Part shown: positions 40,419 through 50,150 of the stretch, one piece after another
Position numbering within the stretch: position 1 is the first letter of the stretch
Layout: each line of letters begins with the position of its first letter
NCBI RefSeq assembly: GCF_033441515.1
Contig: NZ_JAWQJT010000001.1
Span: 1 to 64,000 of the forward strand
Source of the DNA: Amycolatopsis solani
Lineage (GTDB): Bacteria > Actinomycetota > Actinomycetes > Mycobacteriales > Pseudonocardiaceae
Reading direction: 5' to 3'
Length of the DNA stretch: 64,000 bases
Translations under genes and position numbers: made by a program
Notes under the pieces: model-generated
Databases searched by the model: none
Told to the model about the DNA's origin: nothing
The model's input: only the letters and a program-made list of their open reading frames with translations

Positions 40419-42851
40419 TCAGCGCTTGTACTTGTAGGGGATCTCGGTCGGCTGGCCGGTGGGGCCGAAGTCCTGGGCTTCTTCTTGCTGTTCGGGGAGT
40501 TCGTCGAACCAGCCGCGGGGGGTGCCGCGAGGCGGGGTTTCGGGTTCGGTGCGGGTGGTGGGCTGCGGGAGCGGGGTGTTCTTGCCGGGAAAGACCGGGC
40601 GGGCATCGGTGTTCGGAACGGGCGGCAGGGTGCCGGGACCGGGGAAGACCGGGCGAGCGGGGGCGGCGTGCCGGGCGGGGAACGGTTGGGGGGTGGACTC
40701 CGGGCCGGGAAACACCGGCTTGGGGCGGGGGGTTTGGGGTGTGCTTGGCGCCGGCGGGGTGGCTTGTGTGGGTGCCGGGGCTGGTCCGGGGGGCGGCGCC
40801 GGCGGGGTGGCCGGGGCCGCTGCGGGAAGCGGCGCTTGCGGGGTCGCTTGCGTGGGTGCGGGGGCTGGTCCGGGGGGCGGCACCTGCGGGGCGGGCGCCG
40901 GAGCTGATCCGGCGGGCGCTTGCGGGGCAGGCGCCGAAGCCGATCCAGGGGGCGGCGCTTGCGGGGTGACCGGGGCGGGCGCCGGAGTGGCGTCAGGGAG
41001 CGTTCCCTGCGGCGTGCCCGGTGCCAGCGCCGGAGTGGGCTCGGAGAGCGGCTCCTGCGAGGTTGCCGGGGTCGGGTCGACCGGCTCTTGGGCGTGTGCG
41101 GGGCTGGGCCCCTGCGTCGAAGCCGAGCTGCCTGCGGTAGCCGGCGCCGTGGAGGTTCCAGGCAGCGGGTCGCTGGCAGAAGCCGACTCCGGTGCGGCAG
41201 CCGTGTCGGGAGGCTGAACCTGTGCTGCGGCCTGGCCTTCGACATGCGCCGGGGGAACTTCCGGAACCGGCGCGGCATGGTTCGGGGTCTCGGTGGCTGA
41301 ACTGGCGGGTTCCTGCGCGGGGCCGGAAACCGGCAAGTCGACGGTCGTCCACGGCTGCTGAGCCTGCGGAGAAGTCGGCCGCCCACCATTCGAGAGCGGC
41401 TCGGCGGCGGATTCGCTGCTCGGCGCAGCGGACGCCTGCTCGACCGCGGGCGGTTCCGACTTCGACTCGGCCGGAAGCTGCGATGAAGCCGCCCCCTCGG
41501 GGGGAGGTGTCACGTCCGTGGGCGGACGCTCCACCGCAGCCGGTGGCTGGCTGGCGACCACTGGCTCCGGCTGCTGCGCCGAGGGCGCAGACGGCTCGGG
41601 CACAGCAGGCGGTTCAGGCGCGGCGGCCGGTGGCTGAGGCGCAACCTGTTCGACTTCTGGCCGCTGCACAGGCGGCGGGGGCACGACCTGCTCCGCTGCA
41701 GGCTGAGGCGCGACCGCTGCCGCACCCCGCTCCACCGCCGGCTGCGGCACGGGGGGCTGCGGCGCAACCTGTTCAACTTCAGGCTGCGGCGGCACAGGTG
41801 GCTGCGGCGGGACCCGCTCAGCCGCAGGCTGAGGCACAGCCTGCTCCGGCTGCGGCACAGGCGGCTGAGGCTCGACGGCTGCGGGCTGCGGCGCGGGCGC
41901 CGGCGGCACAACAGGAATCTCCGGCCGTGCGTGCTGCTGCGGCGCCCCCGGCTGCGAGACGCCACCAGACATCGCGGACGGCCCAGCGAAGTCAGGCCGC
42001 CCCGACTTCTCCTCCGCCGCCGCAGGCCGAGCCGCTGCCGCCGGAGGAGCGACCGCTGCAGGAGGGGCCTCCACCCGCGCAGGCGGCGCCGCAGCCTCAG
42101 GCCGAACCGGCGGCCCAGGACGCTGCTCAGCCCCCCAACCCTCCCCACCAGGCGAACCCGGCGCGAAACCAGCCGCATGCCGAGGCTCACCAGGCTGCTC
42201 CGCCGAGCCACCCTCCTCCGGACGTCCCCAAGGCACCTGCTGCCCAGGCGTCCCCGGCACCGAAGGCGCCGGCGGCGGCTGGGGCACCGTCCGCCACACC
42301 GGGGCCGGACCGATGTTCATCGGGGCCGGTGCTTGCCCGGGGGCCGGGCGCGCACCCGGAGGCGGCGGAGCCGGACGTGAAGCAGGCTTCGGGATCGGAT
42401 CCAGCGCTGACACCAGCACCGTCGTGTTCAGCGGGTCCTCGACCTTCCGGCCGCTCCGCTCGCGGTAGACCATCTCGCCGTCCGCGTCCATCTCCACCAG
42501 GTAGCCCGCCTCCGCGAGCTGCTCCTCGTCGAGGTCAGCCAGCTTCTCGTACCGCGACGGCACCACCCGGTAGATCGGCCACGCCAGCCGGGCGTGTTCC
42601 GCGTGGAACTGGGCCAGCAGGGCCGCCATCTGGTGCTGCCACGGCAGGGACATGCCCTCCGCCAGCGACCTCGGCAGCACGACGTACCCCGCGTCCACCC
42701 CCGGGTAACCCTGGCTCAGCTGGTCGGCGAGGGGCGTGCTGGACGCGGGGCGGGCCGACTGCCGGGGTGGCTGGGGCGCGCCGAACAGCGACGCCGGGTC
42801 CCGGGGCTCGGTGCCGCCGGACTTGCCTCGCTTGCCGAATTTACGTCCCAC
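40419..42851 (-). CDS. giant Pro/Ala/Gln/Glu-rich protein of the T4SS-like locus
   Basis: 810 residues. The N-terminus is basic (GRKFGKRGKSGG). A globular domain of about 110 residues (50-160) contains GVDAGYVVLPRSLAEGMSLPWQHQMAALLAQFHAEHA and LADLDEEQLAEAGYLVEMDADGEMVYRERSGRKV. About 600 residues of disordered, PxxP-rich sequence with imperfect tandem units (PEVEQVAPQPP, PQPAVE) follow. The tail is conserved-looking: RGWFDELPEQQEEAQDFGPT then EIPYKYKR. There is no signal peptide or membrane helix. It sits last in the T4SS-like operon and may be a substrate, scaffold or regulator. I recognise no family. Confidence 0.7.
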   Translation of the reverse strand: MGRKFGKRGKSGGTEPRDPASLFGAPQPPRQSARPASSTPLADQLSQGYPGVDAGYVVLPRSLAEGMSLPWQHQMAALLAQFHAEHARLAWPIYRVVPSRYEKLADLDEEQLAEAGYLVEMDADGEMVYRERSGRKVEDPLNTTVLVSALDPIPKPASRPAPPPPGARPAPGQAPAPMNIGPAPVWRTVPQPPPAPSVPGTPGQQVPWGRPEEGGSAEQPGEPRHAAGFAPGSPGGEGWGAEQRPGPPVRPEAAAPPARVEAPPAAVAPPAAAARPAAAEEKSGRPDFAGPSAMSGGVSQPGAPQQHARPEIPVVPPAPAPQPAAVEPQPPVPQPEQAVPQPAAERVPPQPPVPPQPEVEQVAPQPPVPQPAVERGAAAVAPQPAAEQVVPPPPVQRPEVEQVAPQPPAAAPEPPAVPEPSAPSAQQPEPVVASQPPAAVERPPTDVTPPPEGAASSQLPAESKSEPPAVEQASAAPSSESAAEPLSNGGRPTSPQAQQPWTTVDLPVSGPAQEPASSATETPNHAAPVPEVPPAHVEGQAAAQVQPPDTAAAPESASASDPLPGTSTAPATAGSSASTQGPSPAHAQEPVDPTPATSQEPLSEPTPALAPGTPQGTLPDATPAPAPVTPQAPPPGSASAPAPQAPAGSAPAPAPQVPPPGPAPAPTQATPQAPLPAAAPATPPAPPPGPAPAPTQATPPAPSTPQTPRPKPVFPGPESTPQPFPARHAAPARPVFPGPGTLPPVPNTDARPVFPGKNTPLPQPTTRTEPETPPRGTPRGWFDELPEQQEEAQDFGPTGQPTEIPYKYKR

Positions 42852-42949
42852 GTGCTCATCCTCTGCCAGTACGCGGCCGCCTGCTCGTGGAAAGCGCCGC
42901 GACGTCGGGTGAATCGGCCGATTCGTGTCAAGGCCCTCTGCGACCCATG

Positions 42950-43951
42950 CTAAACGCCGGGGCGGACCGCCTGCGGAACGACTTCCGCCTCGTCGAACCG
43001 GAACGGCCGCGTGTGCACGGGGACACCCGTCTGCTGCGCCTCGACGACCTTGCCGTCGCCCAGGTACATCATCACGTGGTGGATGCTGTTCGGGTCCGAG
43101 GGATCCGTGGCCAGGAAGATCAGGTCACCCGGCTGCGCCTCGGCGACCGGCAGCAGCGCGCCGGCGTGGTACTGGTCGCGGGACACGCGCGGCAGGATGA
43201 TGCCGGCCGACTCGTACGCGCGGAGCATCAGCCCCGAACAGTCGTACGAGTTCGGGCCCGTGGCGCCCCACACGTACGGCTTCCCCTGCTCGCCCAGCGC
43301 GAAACTGATCGCCTTCGCCGCCGCCTGGCTCGGCGGGAGCAGCTGGCCCAGGCCGGTGCCGCAGGCGACGACGTCGACGACCTGGCCGACGTTCTCCACC
43401 AGCGTCGCCGCCATCGGCTCCCACTTGTGGTAGCGGTCGGGGAAGCCCGAGCGCTCGACCGCCTGCGCCGCGTCGCCCGGGCGCTTGTTCTCCCAGTCCG
43501 GCACCGCGAGCAGGACGTCGTAGAACTTGTTGACCTCGTACGTCGGGTCGGTGACCTGCGCCACCGTCCCCCAGCCCATCGACGGGCGCATCTGGAAGAT
43601 GCCCAGCGAATCCCGGTCGCCGTAGGTGAGGTTGTGCAGCCCGGACTCGGTCATCCCGGCCTGGATCGCGACCTGCCACGCGCGCGGCGCCAGCGACCGC
43701 TGCTTGCCGATCGAGATGATCACCGCGACGATGCCGCGCTGCTCGTCGTCGAGCTTCGACGCGTCGACGGTGCCGCGCTCGCCCTGGCCGGGCTGCGTCG
43801 GCCCGACCGAGGCGTCGCAGCTGGTCAGCGACACGCCCCGCGCCTGCGCCTGCTGGTTGTCGATGACGACCTTCGCGGCGACCGCGGTCACGACCAGTGC
43901 GCCGATCGCGACGAACACGATCAGCCCCAGCCACAACCCCAGGCGCCGCAC
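42950..43951 (-). CDS. membrane-anchored NlpC/P60 hydrolase with lysozyme-like segment (VirB1-like)
   Basis: 333 residues. One N-terminal membrane helix (about 5-28) is followed by a transglycosylase-like segment (AIQAGMTESGLHNLTYGDRDSLGIFQMRPSMGWG, Glu102). After it comes an NlpC/P60 domain with Cys238 in GPNSYDCSGLML and the His pair 291-292 in SIHHVMMYLGDG. Such two-domain enzymes cut glycan and peptide bonds to open a path through peptidoglycan, the VirB1 role in type IV secretion. GTG 43951 starts two bases after the VirB8-like stop. Confidence 0.85.
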   Translation of the reverse strand: MRRLGLWLGLIVFVAIGALVVTAVAAKVVIDNQQAQARGVSLTSCDASVGPTQPGQGERGTVDASKLDDEQRGIVAVIISIGKQRSLAPRAWQVAIQAGMTESGLHNLTYGDRDSLGIFQMRPSMGWGTVAQVTDPTYEVNKFYDVLLAVPDWENKRPGDAAQAVERSGFPDRYHKWEPMAATLVENVGQVVDVVACGTGLGQLLPPSQAAAKAISFALGEQGKPYVWGATGPNSYDCSGLMLRAYESAGIILPRVSRDQYHAGALLPVAEAQPGDLIFLATDPSDPNSIHHVMMYLGDGKVVEAQQTGVPVHTRPFRFDEAEVVPQAVRPGV

Positions 43952-43953
43952 GC

Positions 43954-44553
43954 TCAGCTCGCCTGGTCGTAGTCGGCGACGCGCCAGCCCGCGTTGGTGC
44001 TGATGATCGTGATCGCGAGCTTGGGCCCGTCGGTCGGGATGGTCAGCTGCACCGAGTTCGGGTAGGACGTGCCGACGACCGGTTCACCGGTGACCTTCGT
44101 CGCGGGGATGTTGGCCGGGTCCACCGAGCCCATCACCGGCAGGTACTCCTCGGTGGTGAACGGCTTCAGCTGCGCGAGCCACTGCTCGGACGTCATGCCC
44201 GCCGGGTGGTTCACCCAGGCCGCGGCCCACTCCTTGGCGACGCGGATCGCGTCGGCGTTCGGCGGCGCCGGGGTCGGCGTGGCCAGCGGCGTGGACAGCC
44301 GCGTCGGCAGGTTCGACGTCGGCACCGGCGCGGCGACGCCCGGCGCGGTCCTGGTCACCGACGTGGTCGTCCCCGTGGCCGGCGACGCCTTGGCCTGCGG
44401 CTTGCCGACGACCTTGGGCAGCACGATGCCGAGCGCGGTGATGAGGATCGCGAGGAACACGAGCGCGCCGATGAGGTGGCGCGGCGAGCGCAGCGGCCAG
44501 CCCCACAGGCGCCGGTAGACCGCGGCGCGGCCGCGGTTGGTGCGGATCGGCAT
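43954..44553 (-). CDS. VirB8-like membrane protein
   Basis: 199 residues: a short cytoplasmic N-terminus, one transmembrane helix (LIGALVFLAILITALGIVLP), a Pro/Thr/Ala linker and an extracytoplasmic domain of about 100 residues (AIRVAKEWAAAWVNHPAG to GWRVADYDQAS). The domain pattern suggests an NTF2-like fold, as in VirB8/TcpC of Gram-positive conjugation systems. Sequence similarity is weak, so the call rests on topology and place. Gaps to both neighbours are two to three bases. Confidence 0.6.
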   Translation of the reverse strand: MPIRTNRGRAAVYRRLWGWPLRSPRHLIGALVFLAILITALGIVLPKVVGKPQAKASPATGTTTSVTRTAPGVAAPVPTSNLPTRLSTPLATPTPAPPNADAIRVAKEWAAAWVNHPAGMTSEQWLAQLKPFTTEEYLPVMGSVDPANIPATKVTGEPVVGTSYPNSVQLTIPTDGPKLAITIISTNAGWRVADYDQAS

Positions 44554-44556
44554 CGG

Positions 44557-46641
44557 TCACCGCCCCATGACTTGGTCGGTGTCCCGCGGTTCCTCGCGGA
44601 CCTCGATGCCCCGCGACGGCCGGTACAGCACGAACACCGGCTTGCCGGCGACGACTTCCGGGTCGACGCGACGCGGCTGGGCGCGCACACCCGGCGCCCG
44701 GGCCGCGTCCTGCGCCGGGTAGTCGTTGAACCCAGCCTCCGGCGCCCGCAGGTCGGACGGCACGACGACGGGCTCGGGCTCGTCGTTCCACCGCCGGTCG
44801 GCCACCGGCGAGGTGTCGACGCGCCGGCTCTCCTCCCGCGTGGTCGGCCTGCCGTTGGACCCGACGACGACGTAGTCGCCCGGGTCGCCGTTGGCGGGGT
44901 TGTACTGGCCGAACACCGGCGAGCCGGGACGGCCGCCCGCGGGCAGCGCGCCCGCGGCCCCGCCGCCTCCGACGGCGCCCGGCCAGGCCCCGGACCAGGC
45001 GGCCGCCGGGCGGGCGGCGCCCGAAGCGTTGTCGAGCCGCTGGGCGTTGGCGAAGATCGTGGCCTCCGGCCGGAACCGGCCACCACCGGCGGTGGCGCCG
45101 AGCGGACCGCGCTGCTCGCCGTCGACGACGTCGTCGGTGTCCCGCACGGTCTGCCAGAACTCGTCCTGCGGCGTCGGCCCGCTGCGGTTGCGCTTGAAGC
45201 GAGAGAAGATCCCGCCCCCGGGCGACGGCACGGCGGCGCCGACCATGCTGACCGACATCTCGACCATCTGCCACAGCCGCCGCACCGGCCGCCCGACCAT
45301 GAACAGCAGCACGGTGATGAGCCCGGCGAGGACCATCTGCGTGAGCATGTTCAGCGAGTTGCCGGCGTCGAAGATGGCCTGCAGGAGCAGGGCGTGCACG
45401 CCGGCGAGGACGGAGAGCACGACGAGGTTGAAGGCGACCCCGCCGGCGACCTTGAGCACGCGGCGCAGGATCTCCGGGTGCAGCAGGGCGACGAGCCCGA
45501 TCAGCGGCGCGGTGAGCGCGAAGAGGCGGATCAGGACCTGGGCCAGCAGCACTGACGCTTTCGCCAGGAGCTGGAAGAGCGAGTAGACGAGGGCTTGGCC
45601 GAGGGAGAGGAAGCCCGCGCCGGTGCGGCCGCCGGCTTCGCCGGTGAAGTAGCCGGTGGCGGGGCCGAGCTTGGTGGAGATGTCCTTGTAGGCGTTCTTC
45701 TTGCCGTCGATGACGGCCTGGTTGCCGTCGTCGCCGTTGCGCAGCTGCGCCCAGGTGAACGCCTGCGCGTCCAGCAGCGGGCGGCCGAACTGGTCGGCCT
45801 GCGGCGCGGTCGGCGAACCGAACTCGCCGCGCACCCAGTTCTTGTAGACGATCTCGTTGTGCAGGTTCGTCGGCAGCACGTGCCGGATGACCCGGTTGTC
45901 GGAGTCGTCGACGAAACCGGCCTGGATGTTCGTCGTGGTCTGGACGATCGCTTTGTCGATCGGGTCGAAGTACCGCAGCATCGCCAGCGACGACGCGGCG
46001 AGCCAGACACCGGCCAGCGCGTACAGCGCCCGTTTGCTGACCGCGGCGAGGTCGCCGCGCCAGATGTTGCGGAACAACATGATCGACATGACCAGCGCGA
46101 CCAGCCCGAACAGCTGGGCGTAGATGTTGTTGTAGACCTTCTCCGCGCCCGACTTCACCGCGCTGTAGATCGGGTTGAGCAGGCCGCCTTCGAGCACGGT
46201 GTAGTGCAGCGAGTTCGTCGCGCCGACGATGTTCTTGCCCAGGTTGAACAGCTGGTTGCCGCCCCAGGTGTCGAGCGTCGAGCCCGGCGGCGTCAGGCTC
46301 AGCCCGGAGCAGTTCGTCTCGAAGGTGTTCCAGACGAACCCGGCGTAGCTGTAGTCGACGTAGGCGCTGCCCGCCTCGCCGTGGCCTTCGGCGGGGTCGA
46401 TCGCGCCGACCATGCCCGCGCCGGGGCGTTCCGGGTTGGGGGCTTCGCCGCACGCTGCCGCGCTCGCCGCCGGGGCGGTCGCGATTGCCTGGAGACCGAG
46501 CACGAGCATGACGGCGAACATCGTCGCCTTGCGTCCCGGGGTGCGGCGGCCCGGCCGCGGGCCTTCCTTGATCCGCCGCTTGAGCGAGTGCCACCCCGCG
46601 GCCATCGTCAGCAGGACCGCGAGTGTCGCCACGGTGTTCAT
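44557..46641 (-). CDS. polytopic TrbL/VirB6-like protein
   Basis: 694 residues. A membrane segment and a signal-like helix near the N-terminus are followed by an extracytoplasmic region with GEAPNPERPGAGMVGAIDPA and NCSGL. About six to seven helices follow between residues 150 and 430 (LFGLVALVMSIMLFRNIWRG, LFQLLAKASVLLAQVLIRLF, VAFNLVVLSVLAGVHALLLQ). The C-terminal 250 residues are a hydrophilic Pro/Arg/Gly-rich tail. This is the VirB6/TrbL channel topology. ATG 46641 overlaps the VirB4-like stop (ATGA). Confidence 0.72.
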   Translation of the reverse strand: MNTVATLAVLLTMAAGWHSLKRRIKEGPRPGRRTPGRKATMFAVMLVLGLQAIATAPAASAAACGEAPNPERPGAGMVGAIDPAEGHGEAGSAYVDYSYAGFVWNTFETNCSGLSLTPPGSTLDTWGGNQLFNLGKNIVGATNSLHYTVLEGGLLNPIYSAVKSGAEKVYNNIYAQLFGLVALVMSIMLFRNIWRGDLAAVSKRALYALAGVWLAASSLAMLRYFDPIDKAIVQTTTNIQAGFVDDSDNRVIRHVLPTNLHNEIVYKNWVRGEFGSPTAPQADQFGRPLLDAQAFTWAQLRNGDDGNQAVIDGKKNAYKDISTKLGPATGYFTGEAGGRTGAGFLSLGQALVYSLFQLLAKASVLLAQVLIRLFALTAPLIGLVALLHPEILRRVLKVAGGVAFNLVVLSVLAGVHALLLQAIFDAGNSLNMLTQMVLAGLITVLLFMVGRPVRRLWQMVEMSVSMVGAAVPSPGGGIFSRFKRNRSGPTPQDEFWQTVRDTDDVVDGEQRGPLGATAGGGRFRPEATIFANAQRLDNASGAARPAAAWSGAWPGAVGGGGAAGALPAGGRPGSPVFGQYNPANGDPGDYVVVGSNGRPTTREESRRVDTSPVADRRWNDEPEPVVVPSDLRAPEAGFNDYPAQDAARAPGVRAQPRRVDPEVVAGKPVFVLYRPSRGIEVREEPRDTDQVMGR

Positions 46642-49607
46642 GCGGCGTCCCGGCCGGTGCCGCCCTTTCCACCCGTGCGGGCGTGTTGCTGCTGCCCGTT
46701 GGACGGCTGCACCCCGCCCTCCACTTCCCCGGTCTCGGACGCCAGCGGGTCCGGCGCGCCCAGGAGGTTCTCGTCGGCCAGGCCGACCTCCAGTTCGGCC
46801 GCCAGCTCGAAGTCCTGCTCCAGCTCGATGTCGTCCTCCGGCGGGGTGGCCACGAACGGCTTCTCCGGCGGGACTCCGTTGGGCGGCAGTGCCAGCTCGT
46901 TGCCGGGCCGGCGGGGTGGGGATGCCGCGTCCTTCGAGCCCGGAGTCGTGTCCATCACCGACCGCAGGTGGTCGAGGTGCGGGCCGGAGAAGTCGACGCG
47001 GATGCGCTCCACGCCGCCCGCGCCGTCGCCGAAGATGAACTGGCGGGGCTCGACGTCGCGCTCGAGACCGCTTCGCTGCGCGCCCGGACGACGTCCGAGA
47101 GCCGCGACGACCTGCTCGTAGCCGACGCCGACCGGGACCTTCAGCAGGCGCAGCGCGTCCGCCTGGGCGTCGTCGTCGTCGAGACGGCCGACGAACACCG
47201 AGTCCAGCAGGGCCACGAAGCCCTGGATCTTCAGGAAGTCCGCCGGGATCTGCGAGGACAGCAGGACCCGGACGTTCCACTTCCGCGAGTCGCGCGCGAA
47301 GCGGTTCATCAGCACGCGCCCGGTCGGGACCTCGGACAGGAAGAACGCCTCGTCGATCCAGACGCCCTTGCGCATCTCCTTCGGCTTCTCGTACACCGAC
47401 CGCTGGGTCAGCCACGCCGCCAGGTTCAGCATCTCGACGCCGAGGGATTCCGCGTCCGTCCAGTACTCGCGCGGGACGCCGTCCTTCGGCAGCGTCAGCC
47501 CGGCCATCGTCAGGACCGTCAGGCGGTCGTCACGCGTCTCCGAGTACGGGTCCGCGTCCGCCTCCGGGATGAGCAGCGCCATCCGCTCGCGCATCTCGTC
47601 GAGGAAGTCCGCGACGACGCCCGCGTGCTCGTGGTGTTCCGAAGAATCCCGCCGCAGCGCGTCGATGACCTGGCCCGGGTCCGCGTCGAAGCGGCCACCC
47701 ACCGCCCGCACCGCGCGCAGCAGCACGATCCGGGTCTGGGCCATCCGGGAGACCTCGTACGGCAGGACACCCGTCAGGACGTCCAGCACGAGACGTCGCC
47801 GCGTCGCGCCGGCCAGTGCTTTCTCGCGGCGCCAGGAGCGCTCCGGGTCGTCCTCGTCCATGAAGTGCTCGATCAGCGGCTCGGCGACCACCCGGTACGG
47901 GTTCAGGATCCCCGGCTGGGCGTTGAGCAGGTTGATCGGCCGCGCGTACGGGCGCAGCTCCGGCAGGTCGCACAGCCGCGACAGCGGGCCGGAGGGGTCG
48001 AGGATCGTCCAGTTCGCCCCCGCGCGCAGCGTCTTGTAGACGATGCCGCCGCCGAGGAACGACTTGCCGCCACCCAGGCCCGCGACCATCGCCGTCAGGC
48101 CGGAGCCGTCGCGGATCTCCTGGGCCATCCACGGGTCCCAGGCCACCGGACGGCGGGTCGCCGTGCACGTCTCGCCGAGCAGGATGCCGCGGCGGTCGCC
48201 GACCTCCGCCGTCGCCGTCGGGACCGCCGAAGCGCTCCAGACGACCGAGCCGCGGCGCATGTACGCCGCCGAGGCCAGCGGCTCGCCCGGGATGAACTCC
48301 CTGGCCAGCGCGTACTGGGCTTCGGGGTGCTCGATGGCGATCTTCGGCTTGTACAGGTCGAGCAGCTGCTGGGCCAGGCGCAGCGCGTCGCGCTCGGTCG
48401 GGCCGGACACCGCCAGCCGCCACCACGAGCGCACGCGGGTGGCGAGCGCGGTGAAGCCCGACGTCATCTCGTCGTCGATCTCCAGCACGCGCCCGGCCTG
48501 CCGCGACAGCGACTGCGGCGGCTCCAGCTCGTGCTCGTCGGTGTAGTGCTTGACCTGCGAGCGGACCTTGTTCATCTGGCGCTGCAGCTCGCCGGCGACC
48601 TCTTCGGGCCGCCGGACGTAGATGCGCGCGGACACCTCGACCGCGGCGGGCAGGCGGTCGGCGTGCTGGATCCACGGGTCGTCGACCTCGGGGATCTGCA
48701 GGCCGTGCATCTGCCCGACGGTCAGCACCGCCAGGTGCCGCGAGACGCCGGCGTTGGAGCCGGTGCGGCCGCGGACGGTCACCGTCGGCGCGTACGGCTC
48801 GGCGTAGAAGTCGGCCGCGTCGGTGAAGCTGGCCAGGTCCTCCGGCTCCCAGGCCGCGCCCGGCACGGCGGGCATGTTCCGCGGCGCGGGCAGGCCGAGG
48901 GAGCACGAGCGGTGCATCAGCCAGGACATCTCCTCGGCGTGCACCGGACGGCCTTCCAGCCCGGCGCTGCCGATGACCTGGTCGAGGTGCTCGACCTCGG
49001 AGTCCAGCGCGCTCAGCTCGGCGTCGACGGCCTCGGGCAGGATCTTGCGCAGCACCGGCGCGGCGCGCTCGACCGCGCGGTCGACCATCCGCCGGGTCTG
49101 CACCTGGACGCCGATGTAGACCTCTTTTTCGGCCATCGAGCGGCCCATGAGCTGCTGCTGCTCGCCGATCAGGTAGTCGTCGAACGACATCGCGCCCGGC
49201 ACGTCCTGGGGGCGGTTGTGGGCGTTGTAGACGTGCGCCTCGGCCCACATCCGGATCGGGTACGGCCGGTTCGTGACGCGCAGGTGCAGCCAGCGGCCCT
49301 GCAGCTCGGCGTACTGGCCGGCGATGGCCGCGATCAGGTCGCGCCGCTGCGAGTCCGAGCGGAACGACCAGCGCTGCGGCGCGAGCCGGTACCAGGCGTA
49401 GACCTCGAACCCGGTGCGGACCAGGTGCCCGTCGATGCTTCGCACCGCGATCGACGGGGTATACGCGGGAATCGCCTGCTCCCCGGTCAAGCGCCGGGTC
49501 TTGCCACCCGAGCCGTTCCGCGACGCGCGGACCTGCTCGGGCGGTTGCCACGCGCCCGAGTGTGCGTCCCGACCCCGTTTTCCTCGGCTATCGCCGCGAC
49601 CGAACAA
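46638..49607 (-). CDS. VirB4/TraC-type secretion ATPase
   Basis: 989 residues, the energising ATPase of a T4SS-like machine. Walker A is GLGGGKS (510-516), Walker B GVWIDEAF (748-755), with the motif DSRKWNVRVLLSSQIPADF behind it as in VirB4/TraC/HerA proteins. The N-terminal 450 residues carry the variable VirB4 domain (SFDDYLIGEQQQLMGRS). A TTG start at 49607 lies three bases after the previous stop and has the strong site GGGAGG six bases upstream. The C-terminal 100 residues are acidic and low in complexity. Confidence 0.88.
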   Translation of the reverse strand: MFGRGDSRGKRGRDAHSGAWQPPEQVRASRNGSGGKTRRLTGEQAIPAYTPSIAVRSIDGHLVRTGFEVYAWYRLAPQRWSFRSDSQRRDLIAAIAGQYAELQGRWLHLRVTNRPYPIRMWAEAHVYNAHNRPQDVPGAMSFDDYLIGEQQQLMGRSMAEKEVYIGVQVQTRRMVDRAVERAAPVLRKILPEAVDAELSALDSEVEHLDQVIGSAGLEGRPVHAEEMSWLMHRSCSLGLPAPRNMPAVPGAAWEPEDLASFTDAADFYAEPYAPTVTVRGRTGSNAGVSRHLAVLTVGQMHGLQIPEVDDPWIQHADRLPAAVEVSARIYVRRPEEVAGELQRQMNKVRSQVKHYTDEHELEPPQSLSRQAGRVLEIDDEMTSGFTALATRVRSWWRLAVSGPTERDALRLAQQLLDLYKPKIAIEHPEAQYALAREFIPGEPLASAAYMRRGSVVWSASAVPTATAEVGDRRGILLGETCTATRRPVAWDPWMAQEIRDGSGLTAMVAGLGGGKSFLGGGIVYKTLRAGANWTILDPSGPLSRLCDLPELRPYARPINLLNAQPGILNPYRVVAEPLIEHFMDEDDPERSWRREKALAGATRRRLVLDVLTGVLPYEVSRMAQTRIVLLRAVRAVGGRFDADPGQVIDALRRDSSEHHEHAGVVADFLDEMRERMALLIPEADADPYSETRDDRLTVLTMAGLTLPKDGVPREYWTDAESLGVEMLNLAAWLTQRSVYEKPKEMRKGVWIDEAFFLSEVPTGRVLMNRFARDSRKWNVRVLLSSQIPADFLKIQGFVALLDSVFVGRLDDDDAQADALRLLKVPVGVGYEQVVAALGRRPGAQRSGLERDVEPRQFIFGDGAGGVERIRVDFSGPHLDHLRSVMDTTPGSKDAASPPRRPGNELALPPNGVPPEKPFVATPPEDDIELEQDFELAAELEVGLADENLLGAPDPLASETGEVEGGVQPSNGQQQHARTGGKGGTGRDAA

Positions 49608-49610
49608 CGA

Positions 49611-50138
49611 CTACCTCCCGGCCCGGGCCGCGTTGCCGCGGCCCCGGCGCGCTCGTGGTGCTCCCTGGTGAACCGGCGCGGTGGCGCGGCGCGCCCCCGT
49701 CGAGGGTGGCATGGGCGGAGCCGCACCCGGCTGGCCGCCGTGGTGCTGGTACTGCCGCCTCCGGCGGTGCTTCGGCAGCGGGCGCTCGGCCCGCACCCGG
49801 ACCCGGCTGGCGCTCACCGCGCCGCCCGTGCCCGTGGTCAGTTCTCTCGGGGTGTTGAGCTCGCGCCCCGCCATCGCCACCACGGCGCCGAGCGGGCGCT
49901 CGTGGCTGATCTTGGCGGTCAGCAGCCGGGTCACGACGATGGTGGCGACGAACGCCCACGCCGTCGAAAAGAACCCGAAGCTCCAGCCCGCCCAGCGTTC
50001 GACGCCGAGCACGACGAAGAACGTCGGGATGCCGATGAGCCAGGCGACGTACCGGGCTCTCCAGGGAAAAGTCGCTTTCGGGGGGCCGAGCCACACGGCG
50101 TCGACCCGGTAGACCTCGTCATCCGTCCTGATGCGCAC
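49611..50138 (-). CDS. PrgI/VirB3-like membrane protein
   Basis: 175 residues: VYRVDAVWLGPPKATFPWRARYVAWLIGIPTFFVVLGVE and WSFGFFSTAWAFVATIVVTRLL give two membrane helices within the first 75 residues. A basic, Pro-rich and disordered C-terminal half follows. Two-helix proteins of this size directly before a VirB4 gene fill the PrgI/VirB3 slot. GTG 50138 starts 12 bases after the pilin-like stop. The function is inferred from order and topology, not from strong motifs. Confidence 0.62.
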   Translation of the reverse strand: MRIRTDDEVYRVDAVWLGPPKATFPWRARYVAWLIGIPTFFVVLGVERWAGWSFGFFSTAWAFVATIVVTRLLTAKISHERPLGAVVAMAGRELNTPRELTTGTGGAVSASRVRVRAERPLPKHRRRRQYQHHGGQPGAAPPMPPSTGARRATAPVHQGAPRARRGRGNAARAGR

Positions 50139-50150
50139 GCGGGCCCCGCC

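Noticed and set aside
40459..43972. Long repetitive open frames on the plus strand opposite the Pro-rich protein (Gly- or Gln/Arg-rich)
   Set aside because: They are mirror images of the repetitive coding strand; the minus-strand frame has the operon context, a start next to its neighbours and a sensible N-terminal domain.
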